A DNA stretch of 64,000 nt from NCBI RefSeq assembly GCF_001730315.1, contig NZ_MIKC01000003.1, positions 62,001-126,000 on the forward strand, read 5' to 3'. Below are positions 43,082-51,705 of this stretch, in pieces. Under the pieces are notes generated by a model. The model made no database searches and was not told the origin of the DNA. It worked only from the letters and a program-made list of their open reading frames with translations. Position 1 is the first letter of the stretch. Each line of letters opens with the position of its first letter. Source of the stretch: Enterococcus ureilyticus (GTDB lineage: Bacteria > Bacillota > Bacilli > Lactobacillales > Enterococcaceae). The position numbers were made by a program, and so were the translations under genes.

Positions 43082-44020
43082 ATGCTATCGATTATTGTTC
43101 CTTGTTACAATGAAGAGGAGTCAATTCCATTGTTTTTTGATGAAGTGGAAAAAGTGAGTTCGGAAATACAACAGGATATAGAATACATATTTATTAATGA
43201 TGGATCGACTGACCATACCTTAAGTGCACTTAGAAAATTATATAAAGAGCATCCTGAAAAAGTACGTTATCTTTCTTTTTCCAGAAACTTTGGGAAAGAA
43301 GCTGGGTTGTATGCAGGGCTTAAGGAAGCAAATGGAAGCTTGGTAACTGTCATGGATGTAGATTTACAGGATCCGCCAGAGCTATTACCTCAGATGATCC
43401 AAATGCTGGAAACGAATCAAGAACTGGATTGTGTGGGTACCAGACGGGGAGATCGTGCCGGTGAACCGCCTATTCGTAGTTTTTTTGCGAAAATGTTTTA
43501 TCGTTTAGTCAATAAAATTGGAGAAACTGAGATGGTTGATGGCGCACGTGATTTTCGTTTGATGACACGCCAAATGGTAGATGCGATTTTAGAATTAACT
43601 GAGTACAATCGTTTTTCAAAAGGCATTTTTAGTTGGGTTGGCTTTAATACAGAATATCTTTCCTATGAGAACCGCGAACGAGTAGCTGGAGCTACGTCTT
43701 GGTCTTTTTGGAGTTTACTAAGTTATTCGATCGATGGAATCGTTAATTTCTCAGAAGCACCATTAAATCTTGCTTCTTATATTGGGGCTTTTTCATGTGT
43801 GGGTTCAGTGATAACAATGTTTGTGATTTTCTTCAGAACAATCATTAAAGGAGATCCGACAAGTGGTTGGCCGTCGATGGTTTGTATTTTTTTATTTGTT
43901 GGGGGATTGCAGTTACTTTGTCTGGGGATCATTGGGAAATATATTGGGAAAATTTTCTTAGAGACAAAAAAACGGCCGATTTATCTGGTAAAAGAAACAG
44001 AAAAGGATCGGAAATTATAA
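43082..44020 (+). CDS. GtrB/CsbB-type polyprenyl-phosphate glycosyltransferase
   Basis: This is a 312-residue family 2 glycosyltransferase. The N-terminal GT-A domain has IIVPCYNEEESI, INDGSTD and the donor-site VMDVDLQDPPELLPQMI; the block VDGARDFRLM is typical of the DPM1/GtrB subgroup. Two transmembrane helices at about residues 233-258 and 268-293 complete the architecture. These enzymes load a sugar onto undecaprenyl phosphate, which a GT-C membrane protein then uses outside. The YfhO-type protein at 12955-15522 is the natural partner, as CsbB is for YfhO in Bacillus. GGAGGA precedes the ATG at 43082; a long upstream extension is rejected. Confidence 0.9.
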   Translation: MLSIIVPCYNEEESIPLFFDEVEKVSSEIQQDIEYIFINDGSTDHTLSALRKLYKEHPEKVRYLSFSRNFGKEAGLYAGLKEANGSLVTVMDVDLQDPPELLPQMIQMLETNQELDCVGTRRGDRAGEPPIRSFFAKMFYRLVNKIGETEMVDGARDFRLMTRQMVDAILELTEYNRFSKGIFSWVGFNTEYLSYENRERVAGATSWSFWSLLSYSIDGIVNFSEAPLNLASYIGAFSCVGSVITMFVIFFRTIIKGDPTSGWPSMVCIFLFVGGLQLLCLGIIGKYIGKIFLETKKRPIYLVKETEKDRKL

Positions 44021-44070
44021 AAAAACACTGATTCAGCGCATTAGAGTGAGCGTTGAATCAGTGTTTTTTT
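44021..44070. terminator. Bidirectional terminator
   Basis: AAAAACACTGATTCA and its complement form a stem of about 15 bp with T-rich exits on both strands, between converging genes. Confidence 0.9.
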
Positions 44071-44072
44071 GA

Positions 44073-45035
44073 TCAATAGCCTTGATGCAAGGATATTTCA
44101 TTTTTTACTAGTGTATGATCTTTTAGAAATTGTTTGAGGTTTTGCATAAATATTAGTGATAGTTTTGTTTTAAATTTAGGGGTTAACCCAGAAATATGAG
44201 GAGTGATCAAGACATTATCCATGTGCCATAATGGGCTGTCACTAGGTAACGGTTCCTCTTCAAAAACATCCAAAGCCGCAAAACGTAGATGACCCGTATT
44301 CAATGCATCAATCAAATCATTTGTATTGACAGAAGGTCCTCGCCCAACATTGACAAAAGCGGTTCCAGGCTTCATTGCAAGAAACAATCTTTCGTTATAC
44401 ATCTGATAAGTATCATCGGTCAAAGGGAGAATATTTACAACAATATCCATTTCATTGACAATCCGACTGATATTTTTATGTGAGTAACATTCAATAAAAC
44501 CATTTGTTGCATGACCAGATGTATTTACGCCATAAGTTTGGATTCCTAGTCCTTGTGAGAAAACAGCAAGCTGTTGTCCGATATGTCCCGTTCCAACGAT
44601 CAACATTTTTTGCTCAGAAAGTTGCTGATAAGTGATATTTTCTCTTGTCCACTCATTTTTCGATTGGTTATTGATACTGGCTCGAATCCCACGGAATTCA
44701 GTCAATAATGTCCCTAAAACATGTTCTGATATAGATACGCTGTGAATGCCGCTAGCATTAGAAAGCAAGATTTTTTTATCAGCGAAACGCTTCAAATCGT
44801 AAGAGTCTACACCAGCTGAAATAGCTTGGACCCATTGTAGTCGACTTGATTCAGAAGCTAACAAACGTTGACCTAATTCTTTGTCCCAGCCAAGCATAAT
44901 CTGGATATCGTCCTCTATCATTTGAGTTGTTTCTTTTTGAGCATCGATAATAGTATACGCAGGAGCAGCTCGCTTGATTGTTTCAACTTGCTCTTCTTTC
45001 AATTGTTCATACAGATAAATTATTGGTTGTCCCAT
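44073..45035 (-). CDS. D-isomer 2-hydroxyacid dehydrogenase family protein
   Basis: The enzyme has 320 residues. The NAD-binding motif is MLIVGTGHIGQQLAVFSQGLG near residue 139, with an uncharged T/N region after beta 2 (YGVNTSGH) that may allow NADP. The catalytic arginine lies in FVNVGRGPSVNT, the glutamate in FEEEPLP and the histidine in ITPHISG, all in family positions. The substrate (2-ketoacid, glyoxylate or phosphoglycerate) is not evident; the sequence resembles stand-alone lactobacillal family members rather than SerA. AGGAGGA precedes the ATG. It is a single gene between terminators. Confidence 0.9.
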   Translation of the reverse strand: MGQPIIYLYEQLKEEQVETIKRAAPAYTIIDAQKETTQMIEDDIQIMLGWDKELGQRLLASESSRLQWVQAISAGVDSYDLKRFADKKILLSNASGIHSVSISEHVLGTLLTEFRGIRASINNQSKNEWTRENITYQQLSEQKMLIVGTGHIGQQLAVFSQGLGIQTYGVNTSGHATNGFIECYSHKNISRIVNEMDIVVNILPLTDDTYQMYNERLFLAMKPGTAFVNVGRGPSVNTNDLIDALNTGHLRFAALDVFEEEPLPSDSPLWHMDNVLITPHISGLTPKFKTKLSLIFMQNLKQFLKDHTLVKNEISLHQGY

Positions 45036-45074
45036 GTTGATTCCTCCTCGCTACTTTATTGTAACAAAAAAGTA

Positions 45075-45134
45075 TCCAAAACCAAAAAAGAGTGAACTGA
45101 TAATCACATCATTCCACTCTTTTTTGGTTTTGGA
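45075..45134. terminator. Bidirectional terminator between ispG and the dehydrogenase
   Basis: TCCAAAACCAAAAAAGAGTG (45075-45094) is perfectly complementary to 45115-45134, a 20-bp stem. It begins directly after the ispG stop codon and mainly serves that gene. Confidence 0.8.
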
Positions 45135-46226
45135 TTATATTTTTTCTCCGCGAGCATAAGCCGCAGCAAGAATATCGACTTCTTTCTTCAATTCATCGAC
45201 CATGATTTCTTCTGGAACAGTTCGGATGATTTTCCCCTTTTTGAAAAGCATTCCCTTACCGTTTCCACCAGCAATCCCGATATCAGCTTCCCGCGCTTCA
45301 CCAGGTCCATTAACAGCACAACCTAAAACCGCTACTTTGATGGGTGCTTTGATGGTTTCGATATATTCTTCAATTTCATTAGCGATTGGGATTAAATCGA
45401 TTTCGATCCGTCCACAAGTTGGACAAGAAATTAATGTCGCAGCATTACTTGCCAAACCAAAAGCTTTTAAAACTTCTTTGGCGACTTTGATTTCTTCGAC
45501 AGGATCGGCTGATAATGACACTCGACAAGTATTTCCAATACCTCGTGATAACAATGCCCCAAGACCAGCAGCTGATTTTATACCGCCAGAAAATTTTGTT
45601 CCAGCTTCTGTAATGCCTAAATGTAGCGGATAATCGAACGTTTGTGCTGCTAGAGTATAAGCTTCGACTGCTAAGTTAACATCACTTGCCTTCAATGAAA
45701 CAATAATATCGTAAAAATCTAACTCTTCAAGTATCTCGATATGTTCAACAGCACTGGCTACCATGGCTTCTGCAGTTGGATACCCGTATTTTTGCAAGAA
45801 TTTTTTCTCTAATGAACCAGCATTGACACCGATTCGGATTGGAATTCCTTTGGCCTTACAGGCTGTGACGACTTTTTCTACACGATCTTTACGACCAATA
45901 TTTCCTGGATTGATTCGGATTTTGTCTACGCCTTGTTCGATAGCTTTTAGTGCTAAACGATAATCAAAATGGATGTCAGCAACTAAAGGAATCGAAATCT
46001 GACGTTTGATAGCACCTAAAGCTTCTGCTGCTGCCTCATCAGGGACTGCCACACGGACGATTTGACAACCAGCTTCTTCTAAGCGTTTGATTTGAGCTAC
46101 AGTGCCATCGATATCATGTGTTTTTGTGGTACACATACTTTGAATAAACAACTCATCACTTCCGCCAATCGTTAAATCGCCAATCTTAACCTGACGAGTA
46201 TTTTTACGATGGGTCAATTCTCCCAT
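45135..46226 (-). CDS. ispG: 4-hydroxy-3-methylbut-2-enyl diphosphate synthase IspG
   Basis: IspG converts methylerythritol cyclodiphosphate to HMBPP in the MEP pathway of isoprenoid synthesis, using a [4Fe-4S] cluster. The N-terminal TIM barrel includes [12 protein letters not shown] and [14 protein letters not shown]; the cluster ligands are C268 and C271 (ISCPTCGR), C303 (GCAVNGPGE) and the glutamate E310. At 363 residues it has the usual bacterial length. It is complete with intact active-site residues and looks functional. Enterococci are known for the mevalonate route, so its presence is unusual; no other MEP gene is in the window. The gene is monocistronic, with a strong terminator. 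Confidence 0.96.
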   Translation of the reverse strand: MGELTHRKNTRQVKIGDLTIGGSDELFIQSMCTTKTHDIDGTVAQIKRLEEAGCQIVRVAVPDEAAAEALGAIKRQISIPLVADIHFDYRLALKAIEQGVDKIRINPGNIGRKDRVEKVVTACKAKGIPIRIGVNAGSLEKKFLQKYGYPTAEAMVASAVEHIEILEELDFYDIIVSLKASDVNLAVEAYTLAAQTFDYPLHLGITEAGTKFSGGIKSAAGLGALLSRGIGNTCRVSLSADPVEEIKVAKEVLKAFGLASNAATLISCPTCGRIEIDLIPIANEIEEYIETIKAPIKVAVLGCAVNGPGEAREADIGIAGGNGKGMLFKKGKIIRTVPEEIMVDELKKEVDILAAAYARGEKI

Positions 46227-46298
46227 AATTAATTCTCTCCCTATTACTATGCATTTATTTTATAAGACATTTCTAAATAAGTATCATTTATGTTCCAG

Positions 46299-46334
46299 TT
46301 TCTTACATAATTATAAGCCAAATTATGTAAGAAA
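46299..46334. promoter_or_regulatory. 14-bp perfect inverted repeat upstream of ispG
   Basis: TTTCTTACATAATT (46299-46312) and AATTATGTAAGAAA (46321-46334) flank an 8-base loop. It lies 73 bases upstream of the ispG start and 33 bases past the DUF1189 stop, both read on the minus strand. It lacks a T-run, so it may be a weak terminator or an operator. Confidence 0.5.
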
Positions 46335-46366
46335 TGTTTAAGATTCAATTCATTTGTTTTTATAAG

Positions 46367-47179
46367 TTAAACTAAAGGTGTTTCTCGCCGTTCCTCATTA
46401 CGAATAGCAAAAAAGAAGATCAGTAATGAAGTGAAGACGATTAGGAAACTGTCATCAAATGAGCGAGTGAGAAAATGAAGAATACTACTGATGATCACAG
46501 GCAGTGTCGCACAATAAGTTGCGATTTTTAAACAATCTAAAAAACGTAATTTATACAAACGGATCTTACTATAAAGATTGGCACCGATAGTTATCATAAG
46601 TAAGTTGATGACCAAGTTGATGAAAGTGGGATACAACGTAACAATAAAGACAATTAACTTTATCCAAAAAGGGACATTTGCCTTATCTAAAGCTAGTTTC
46701 AACTCTTTACTATTCAAGCCGTCTAAAGTTCCTTTAGAATAGGGGACTTCAAATTGATTAGCGCCTAACAACGCATCGGCAGCACCTGAATTAGGCAAAG
46801 CTACAACAAATTCATCTTTCAAAAAACCTAGACCAACAGCGCTTCCTACGGAATCAGCTGCCACATCATTAAGAGTGCGTTTTCCATCTGGATCAAATGT
46901 AAAAATGATTGAGTTTGTCTGATAGATGAAACCTTCAGCTTCTTGAGAAGTTTGAAATTTTCCATCTGTAATGTTGAAATCAGGTAGTTTTGTAGCGATT
47001 TCTTGTCCATCACTCTTAATGTCGTTCATAATAGAAAATATTTGCTTTGTTATTGGCAAGGCAAGAATGATACTTAGAAAAAAAACATATAAAATAACTT
47101 TCCAAAAAGGCATTTTTTTTGCCTGATTGAGATCAGTTAATCTAAATAACGAGTGTTTAAAAAGCGTAAATGAATTCAT
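46367..47179 (-). CDS. DUF1189-family membrane protein
   Basis: The protein has 270 residues. One transmembrane helix near residue 25 (WKVILYVFFLSIILALPIT) is followed by an extracytoplasmic domain of about 120 residues and then four hydrophobic segments (about 170-260). This layout and the start FTLFKHSLFRLTDLNQAKKMPFW match the DUF1189 (YvdJ-like) family, whose function is not established; some members lie in maltodextrin loci. I chose the ATG at 47179 with AGGAGAG 6 bases upstream over an ATG 11 codons earlier without a ribosome binding site. It is divergent from sodA. Confidence 0.8.
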   Translation of the reverse strand: MNSFTLFKHSLFRLTDLNQAKKMPFWKVILYVFFLSIILALPITKQIFSIMNDIKSDGQEIATKLPDFNITDGKFQTSQEAEGFIYQTNSIIFTFDPDGKRTLNDVAADSVGSAVGLGFLKDEFVVALPNSGAADALLGANQFEVPYSKGTLDGLNSKELKLALDKANVPFWIKLIVFIVTLYPTFINLVINLLMITIGANLYSKIRLYKLRFLDCLKIATYCATLPVIISSILHFLTRSFDDSFLIVFTSLLIFFFAIRNEERRETPLV

Positions 47180-47280
47180 GATTTCTCTCCTGACTTGAAA
47201 TTGAGTATACACGTCATTTTAAAGGAGATATCAAGGAAAAACAAGTTTATATCAAACTTTGTAAGCAATTACTTTGAAGG

Positions 47281-47307
47281 TTGCCATAAAATCTGTTATG
47301 CTATAAA
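47281..47307 (+). promoter_or_regulatory. Extended -10 promoter of sodA
   Basis: TTGCCA (47281-47286) and TG-C-TATAAA (47299-47307) precede sodA. The 15-base spacing is short, but the extended -10 compensates. Confidence 0.5.
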
Positions 47308-47346
47308 TGTATGAAACTTTATACTTAATTAATGGAGGGATTTTTT

Positions 47347-47955
47347 ATGACTTACACTTTACCAGATTTACCTTATGCTTATGATGCATTAGAACCTCAC
47401 ATCGATGTGGAAACAATGCATTTACACCATGACAAACACCATAACACTTATGTGACGAATTTAAATGCTGCAATCGAAAAGCATCCTGAATTAGGGACTA
47501 AATCAGTAGAAGAATTGATTGCTGATATGGATAGCATTCCTGAAGATATTCATACAGCAGTACGTAATAATGGTGGCGGACATGCCAATCACTCATTCTT
47601 CTGGGAAATCATGGCACCAAATGCTGGTGGTGCGCCAACAGGCGACATCAAGGAGGCTATTGACGCCGCATTTGGTAGTTTTGATAAATTAAAAGAAGAA
47701 TTTAAAACAGCTGCAACTGGACGCTTTGGTTCAGGTTGGGCATGGTTAGTTTTGAATAACGGTAAGCTAGAAATTACTTCAACTGCAAACCAAGACTCAC
47801 CTTTAATGGATGGTAAAACACCAGTTTTAGGTTTAGACGTTTGGGAACATGCTTACTATTTAAATTACAAAAATGTACGTCCAGAATACATTGATGCATT
47901 TTGGAACGTAGTAAACTGGGATGAAGTGAATAAACGCTTTGCAGCAGCTAAATAA
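47347..47955 (+). CDS. sodA: Manganese superoxide dismutase
   Basis: SodA converts superoxide to oxygen and hydrogen peroxide in the cytoplasm. The 202-residue protein has the metal ligands in the expected places: His in MHLHHDKHH near residue 27, His in [11 protein letters not shown] near residue 82, and Asp and His in [12 protein letters not shown] near residues 163-167. GGG preceding HANHSFFW and the glutamine/asparagine pattern in TANQDSPL fit a Mn enzyme. GGAGGG precedes the ATG at 47347. It has its own promoter and terminator. Confidence 0.97.
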   Translation: MTYTLPDLPYAYDALEPHIDVETMHLHHDKHHNTYVTNLNAAIEKHPELGTKSVEELIADMDSIPEDIHTAVRNNGGGHANHSFFWEIMAPNAGGAPTGDIKEAIDAAFGSFDKLKEEFKTAATGRFGSGWAWLVLNNGKLEITSTANQDSPLMDGKTPVLGLDVWEHAYYLNYKNVRPEYIDAFWNVVNWDEVNKRFAAAK

Positions 47956-47988
47956 TTAAGAACAAAACAAAGTTTTTAGAAACTTTTT

Positions 47989-48025
47989 GAGGAAAACAGT
48001 AAATTATGCTGTTTTCCTCTTTTTG
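47989..48025 (+). terminator. Terminator after sodA
   Basis: A perfect 11-bp stem GAGGAAAACAG/CTGTTTTCCTC has a 9-base loop and five Ts. Confidence 0.92.
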
Positions 48026-48082
48026 TTTGTGGCATACTATTAGTTAGGAATATAAAATTAGGGAGAGTAAGGGAGAACTATA

Positions 48083-49057
48083 ATGAAGATAACTATGCAA
48101 AAAGTTCATGGATCAGAAAATGATTTCTTTTTAATAGATGAAACGCAGTTGGATGAGCCCCTTACGGAAAAGAAAATCGACACTTTACGCACTCGTCTAT
48201 GTGATAGAGAGACAGGTCTTTTAGGTGGTGCTGATGGCTTATTGCTAGTGGAAGAAGTACTAAATGGTGAATCACTCGCTAAGATGCGGGTGATCAATCG
48301 CGATGGTAGTGAAGCCAGTATGTGCGGGAACGGTTTACGTACTGTAGCTAGGTATTTAGCCGAAAAGTATAAAAAAAGCTCCTTTACTGTGGAGACTATG
48401 TTTGCTGACCTTAAAGTACGCAAGGCGCCTAATCTAGCGGAACAAGTAGTTACCTATCAAGTAGAAATTTCACCTGTTCGTTTTGAAGCAGCTGCGATTC
48501 CGATGCAGACTGAAAATAATACCATAATGGATGAAGTGATCCCAGAATTGTCTAACGATCTGAGATTTTCAGTAGTAGCTGTTCCTAATCCACATTTAAT
48601 CACATTTGTAGACCGTCAAACTCTTATGGGAGAAGAGTTTAAACGAATCGCGGCATATGTAAATGGTGTCAACCCACTATTTCCAGATGGAGTCAATGTG
48701 AGCTTTGTTGAGATATTAGGAAAAAATGAAATCTTTGTGCGCACGTTTGAACGTGGGGTTGGATTCACTAGCGCATGTGGAACTGCGATGTGTGCAAGCA
48801 GTCTAATGTATGTCCTGTTGAACGAAGGAGAATTCAGTGAACCGATTACTGTTAAAAATACTGGTGGCATGGTAAAAACTGTAGTTCATGAAGATGATTC
48901 AGATGGCTATTGGATGGAATTGATAGGGAACGCGACAATTACACATTTGGTATCTGGTTTACAGACTGATTTTTTAGAAGGTCACTTCAATAAAATAAGT
49001 GTTAAGGAAACTGTTGAACAAGCAGATTATTTGGCATTTTTAGCATCTATAAAATAG
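48083..49057 (+). CDS. dapF: Diaminopimelate epimerase
   Basis: DapF interconverts LL- and meso-diaminopimelate in lysine synthesis. The first half carries the catalytic cysteine in ASMCGNGLRTVARY (near residue 80); the second half carries the partner cysteine in TSACGTAMCASS (near residue 235). The opening MQKVHGSENDFFLIDE is the family signature. At 324 residues it is longer than the usual 270-290, with extra residues in the C-terminal tail (EGHFNKISVKETVEQADY). Since enterococcal cell walls use L-lysine, its role should be lysine supply. GGGAGAA precedes the ATG. No other lysine gene is adjacent. Confidence 0.94.
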   Translation: MKITMQKVHGSENDFFLIDETQLDEPLTEKKIDTLRTRLCDRETGLLGGADGLLLVEEVLNGESLAKMRVINRDGSEASMCGNGLRTVARYLAEKYKKSSFTVETMFADLKVRKAPNLAEQVVTYQVEISPVRFEAAAIPMQTENNTIMDEVIPELSNDLRFSVVAVPNPHLITFVDRQTLMGEEFKRIAAYVNGVNPLFPDGVNVSFVEILGKNEIFVRTFERGVGFTSACGTAMCASSLMYVLLNEGEFSEPITVKNTGGMVKTVVHEDDSDGYWMELIGNATITHLVSGLQTDFLEGHFNKISVKETVEQADYLAFLASIK

Positions 49058-49141
49058 AGGCACAATAAGTATGAGGATTGGTATGTCCAAAATACAAAAG
49101 TTGGTTATTTAAAAGTAAGGTATCCCTAAAGGAGTGTAGTA

Positions 49142-49984
49142 GTGATAAAAAGTGGAAGGTTTGGTAGTAAGTCAGTAATGAAGGTCATCTATTTGATTGT
49201 AATCATCAGTTCAATTGGTATTTGTTTTTTAGGATTACAATCAAATGCTAATAAAGAACGTCAACGAAAAGTCGAATATGCAAAAACAACGATAAAAAAT
49301 GAAACTGTAAAAATACAAAGACTTAATAAACAAATTCTTCAATTCTATCAAAATGATCAGGAAGAATTTTTAGTAGAGCCTGTTGATATGGAGAAATTAA
49401 AGGAAATGGAACGTGAAATCCTTTCTCTAAAAACAGAAGCAAAAGACTTCGATTTAAAAAGTAATGATTTTTCTGTAGATACTGTCGAAGTAACACAAGG
49501 AAAAAAAGAAATGACCACTAAAATAAAGAATCTTAAGAATAAAAAAGAAATACAAGAGCAAATAACCGCATTACTTGTTCATGCGCCAAACGACTGGACA
49601 GCTCAGACTATAGATATCATCATCAACGAGCTGGCGTCAGTTACAGCTATTTCTAAACTTCGTAGTAAAATCGCTGATTCTGAAAATGAGTGGAATAACG
49701 CCATCATTGCATTTTTAACTGAAATGGATACTCAAGTCAAATACTATTCTGATTTAAAACAAGAAATTACTGCTATGAGCAAAGATGGAGTATTGTCTGA
49801 TAGTGTAACTATGGATAATTTTATTCTTATTTTTAATCAGTTAGATCAGATCAAAAATGAAACATTGAAAAAAGAGTTAGTTGATAAAATGGATGTAATT
49901 GACAACCTTCTAGAAAAGCAAGCGATGGGTGAAGTAATAGTAAATCAAGAAGAAATCCTGCCTAGTGAAGAACCTCTAGGATAA
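49142..49984 (+). CDS. Membrane-anchored coiled-coil protein of unknown function
   Basis: The protein has 280 residues. After 14 residues there is one hydrophobic helix (VIYLIVIISSIGICFLGL), which could be an uncleaved anchor or signal; the remainder is hydrophilic and outside the cell. Residues 35-80 and 225-262 are strongly helical and charged, with heptad-like leucine spacing; the C-terminus is acidic (EEILPSEEPLG). No cysteine lies in the exported part and no known domain is recognised. The GTG start has AAAGGAG at good spacing. It immediately precedes the polysaccharide cluster but is separated from it by a 38-base palindrome and the cluster's own promoter. A role in envelope assembly is only a guess. 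Confidence 0.75.
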   Translation: MIKSGRFGSKSVMKVIYLIVIISSIGICFLGLQSNANKERQRKVEYAKTTIKNETVKIQRLNKQILQFYQNDQEEFLVEPVDMEKLKEMEREILSLKTEAKDFDLKSNDFSVDTVEVTQGKKEMTTKIKNLKNKKEIQEQITALLVHAPNDWTAQTIDIIINELASVTAISKLRSKIADSENEWNNAIIAFLTEMDTQVKYYSDLKQEITAMSKDGVLSDSVTMDNFILIFNQLDQIKNETLKKELVDKMDVIDNLLEKQAMGEVIVNQEEILPSEEPLG

Positions 49985-50010
49985 AGCTTTTTGGCTTGTT
50001 AGAATGAACT

Positions 50011-50048
50011 CTATCAATTATTTCAATAAATATTGAAATAATTGATAG
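50011..50048. repeat. 38-base perfect palindrome at the edge of the polysaccharide cluster
   Basis: Arms of 18 bases (CTATCAATTATTTCAATA and its complement) are joined by two As. No T-run follows the 3' arm, so a classical terminator is not obvious. It may end transcription of the upstream gene, form a cruciform, or bind a dimeric regulator. Confidence 0.7.
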
Positions 50049-50067
50049 CTATTCTGTACAAATAACC

Positions 50068-50096
50068 TTGTAGTTGCTTCAGCTAAAATCTATAAT
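50068..50096 (+). promoter_or_regulatory. Promoter of the polysaccharide operon
   Basis: TTGTAG (50068-50073), exactly 17 bases, TATAAT (50091-50096), 29 bases before the Wzz-type gene. It probably drives the whole cluster to 60959. Confidence 0.75.
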
Positions 50097-50125
50097 TATT
50101 TGTAAGTAGTTAATTGGAGGAAAAA

Positions 50126-50965
50126 ATGGAAGAGACAATCAGTTTACAAGAATTAATCGGAGTATTAAAAAAACGTATCGGTCTAATCATCGTCAGTATG
50201 TTTTTAGGGTTAGGTGCCGCTGGAATATTAACATATTTTGTAATCACTCCTAAATACAGTTCTCAGGCGCAATTGATCGTGCGGTTACCGCAAAATGAAA
50301 CAACCAACGTTAATGATATCAATGGAAATTTACAGATGATCAACACCTATAAGGATTTGATCAAAAGTGATACGGTAATGACCGAAGTACAGCAAAGAAT
50401 GAAAACGGAGCATGATAATGATTTAACTGTTGAAGCTTTGGGTGAAAGTATCTCAGTAAATCAATCACAAAATTCTCAAATGTTTTCAATCGTTTCCAAA
50501 GTAACGGATCCACTTGTAGCACAAAATATTGCCAATCAGACTGCTTTGGTTTTCCAAGAACAAGCAAAAGATATGCTGAATGTAGACAAGATCACGATTA
50601 TATCTGCGGCAACTGCAAATGTGAATCAAGTCTCACCAAACGACAAAATAAATCTAATGATTGGTTTGGCTTTAGGAATTATGTTCGGAATAGTTGTAGC
50701 TTTCATTTTAGAATTATTTGATAAAACAATCAAAGATGATAGTTTTGTAGAAGATGAGCTTGGCTTTACGATATTAGGTGTCGTACCTAATATGACAGCC
50801 AAGGAACTAAATGCAAAAGTAGTACGTAATCCATCGGTGTCTGATTCATTTGTGAATGATCCTAGAGGGCCGGCTAGAGACGTACCTAAACCTACCACAA
50901 CAAAAGAAAATAGTAAGCCTGATAATTCTACGCCACCAGTGCGTAGAAGTCGTCCACGAGTTTAA
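50126..50965 (+). CDS. Polysaccharide chain-length/kinase-modulator protein (Wzz/CpsC type)
   Basis: The protein has 279 residues. The first transmembrane helix (about 20-40) is followed by an extracytoplasmic Wzz domain and a second helix near residue 180 (LMIGLALGIMFGIVVAFILELF). A cytoplasmic Pro/Ser/Arg-rich tail follows. In firmicutes the protein pairs with the separate tyrosine kinase, here the next gene, and activates it through the cytoplasmic tail. GGAGGA lies before the ATG at 50126; a TTG four codons upstream is rejected. It is the first gene of the cluster behind the promoter. Confidence 0.92.
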   Translation: MEETISLQELIGVLKKRIGLIIVSMFLGLGAAGILTYFVITPKYSSQAQLIVRLPQNETTNVNDINGNLQMINTYKDLIKSDTVMTEVQQRMKTEHDNDLTVEALGESISVNQSQNSQMFSIVSKVTDPLVAQNIANQTALVFQEQAKDMLNVDKITIISAATANVNQVSPNDKINLMIGLALGIMFGIVVAFILELFDKTIKDDSFVEDELGFTILGVVPNMTAKELNAKVVRNPSVSDSFVNDPRGPARDVPKPTTTKENSKPDNSTPPVRRSRPRV

Positions 50966-50976
50966 AGGAGTATAGA

Positions 50977-51681
50977 ATGACAAAAAATATAATAAGAGCG
51001 CAAAAAAAACAGAAAACAAAAGCTGTAAGTTTAATTACTTTAGCTGATAAATCTTCCCCTATTTCAGAACAATATCGAACGATTCGAACCAATATTCAGT
51101 ACGCTATGGTAGATAGAGACTTAAAGACCTTGGTTATTACTTCTTCTGGCCCAAGTGAAGGAAAATCCACTACATCTGCAAATTTAGCGATTGTATTTGC
51201 AAATTCTGGTAAACGTGTCTTACTAGTGGATGCGGACATGCGCAAGCCTACAGTAGCCAAAACATTTACTTTAGATAATGCACGTGGATTGAGTACGTTA
51301 TTAGGTAGCCGTGAAACGATGTTACATCAAGTGGTGCAACCTTCCGGAGTTGATAATTTATTTTTGATGGCAAGTGGCCCGAAACCACCTAATCCTTCAG
51401 AATTATTAGATTCTAGAAGAATGCAAGAATTGCTTCAGGAGTTAAAGCATCAATATGATTTGGTTATTTTTGATATGCCGCCTGTTGTTGCGGTGACAGA
51501 TGCACAAATCGTTTCATCAAAATCAGACGGTACGATTCTAGTGGTCCGTGAAAATGTTTCAAAGAGAGACTCTTTGCTGAAAGCGAAAAGCCTACTAGAG
51601 TTGGTGGATGCAAATATCCTAGGGGTTGTTTACAATGGGTCGAAAAGTATAGAAGATCAAGGATATTATTATGGATCATAA
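50977..51681 (+). CDS. Capsular tyrosine kinase (CpsD/EpsB, BY-kinase)
   Basis: This is a 234-residue BY-kinase catalytic subunit. Walker A is SSGPSEGKSTTSANLA near residue 55, Walker A' is VLLVDADMRKPT and Walker B is LVIFDMPPV. The C-terminal tyrosine cluster is GYYYGS, the autophosphorylation site that tunes polymer length and export. It acts with the Wzz-type protein upstream and is dephosphorylated by the PHP phosphatase downstream. AAAGGAG precedes the ATG, 11 bases after the upstream stop. Confidence 0.95.
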   Translation: MTKNIIRAQKKQKTKAVSLITLADKSSPISEQYRTIRTNIQYAMVDRDLKTLVITSSGPSEGKSTTSANLAIVFANSGKRVLLVDADMRKPTVAKTFTLDNARGLSTLLGSRETMLHQVVQPSGVDNLFLMASGPKPPNPSELLDSRRMQELLQELKHQYDLVIFDMPPVVAVTDAQIVSSKSDGTILVVRENVSKRDSLLKAKSLLELVDANILGVVYNGSKSIEDQGYYYGS

Positions 51682-51705
51682 AAAAGAATAGAGAGGGGAA
51701 AGCCG

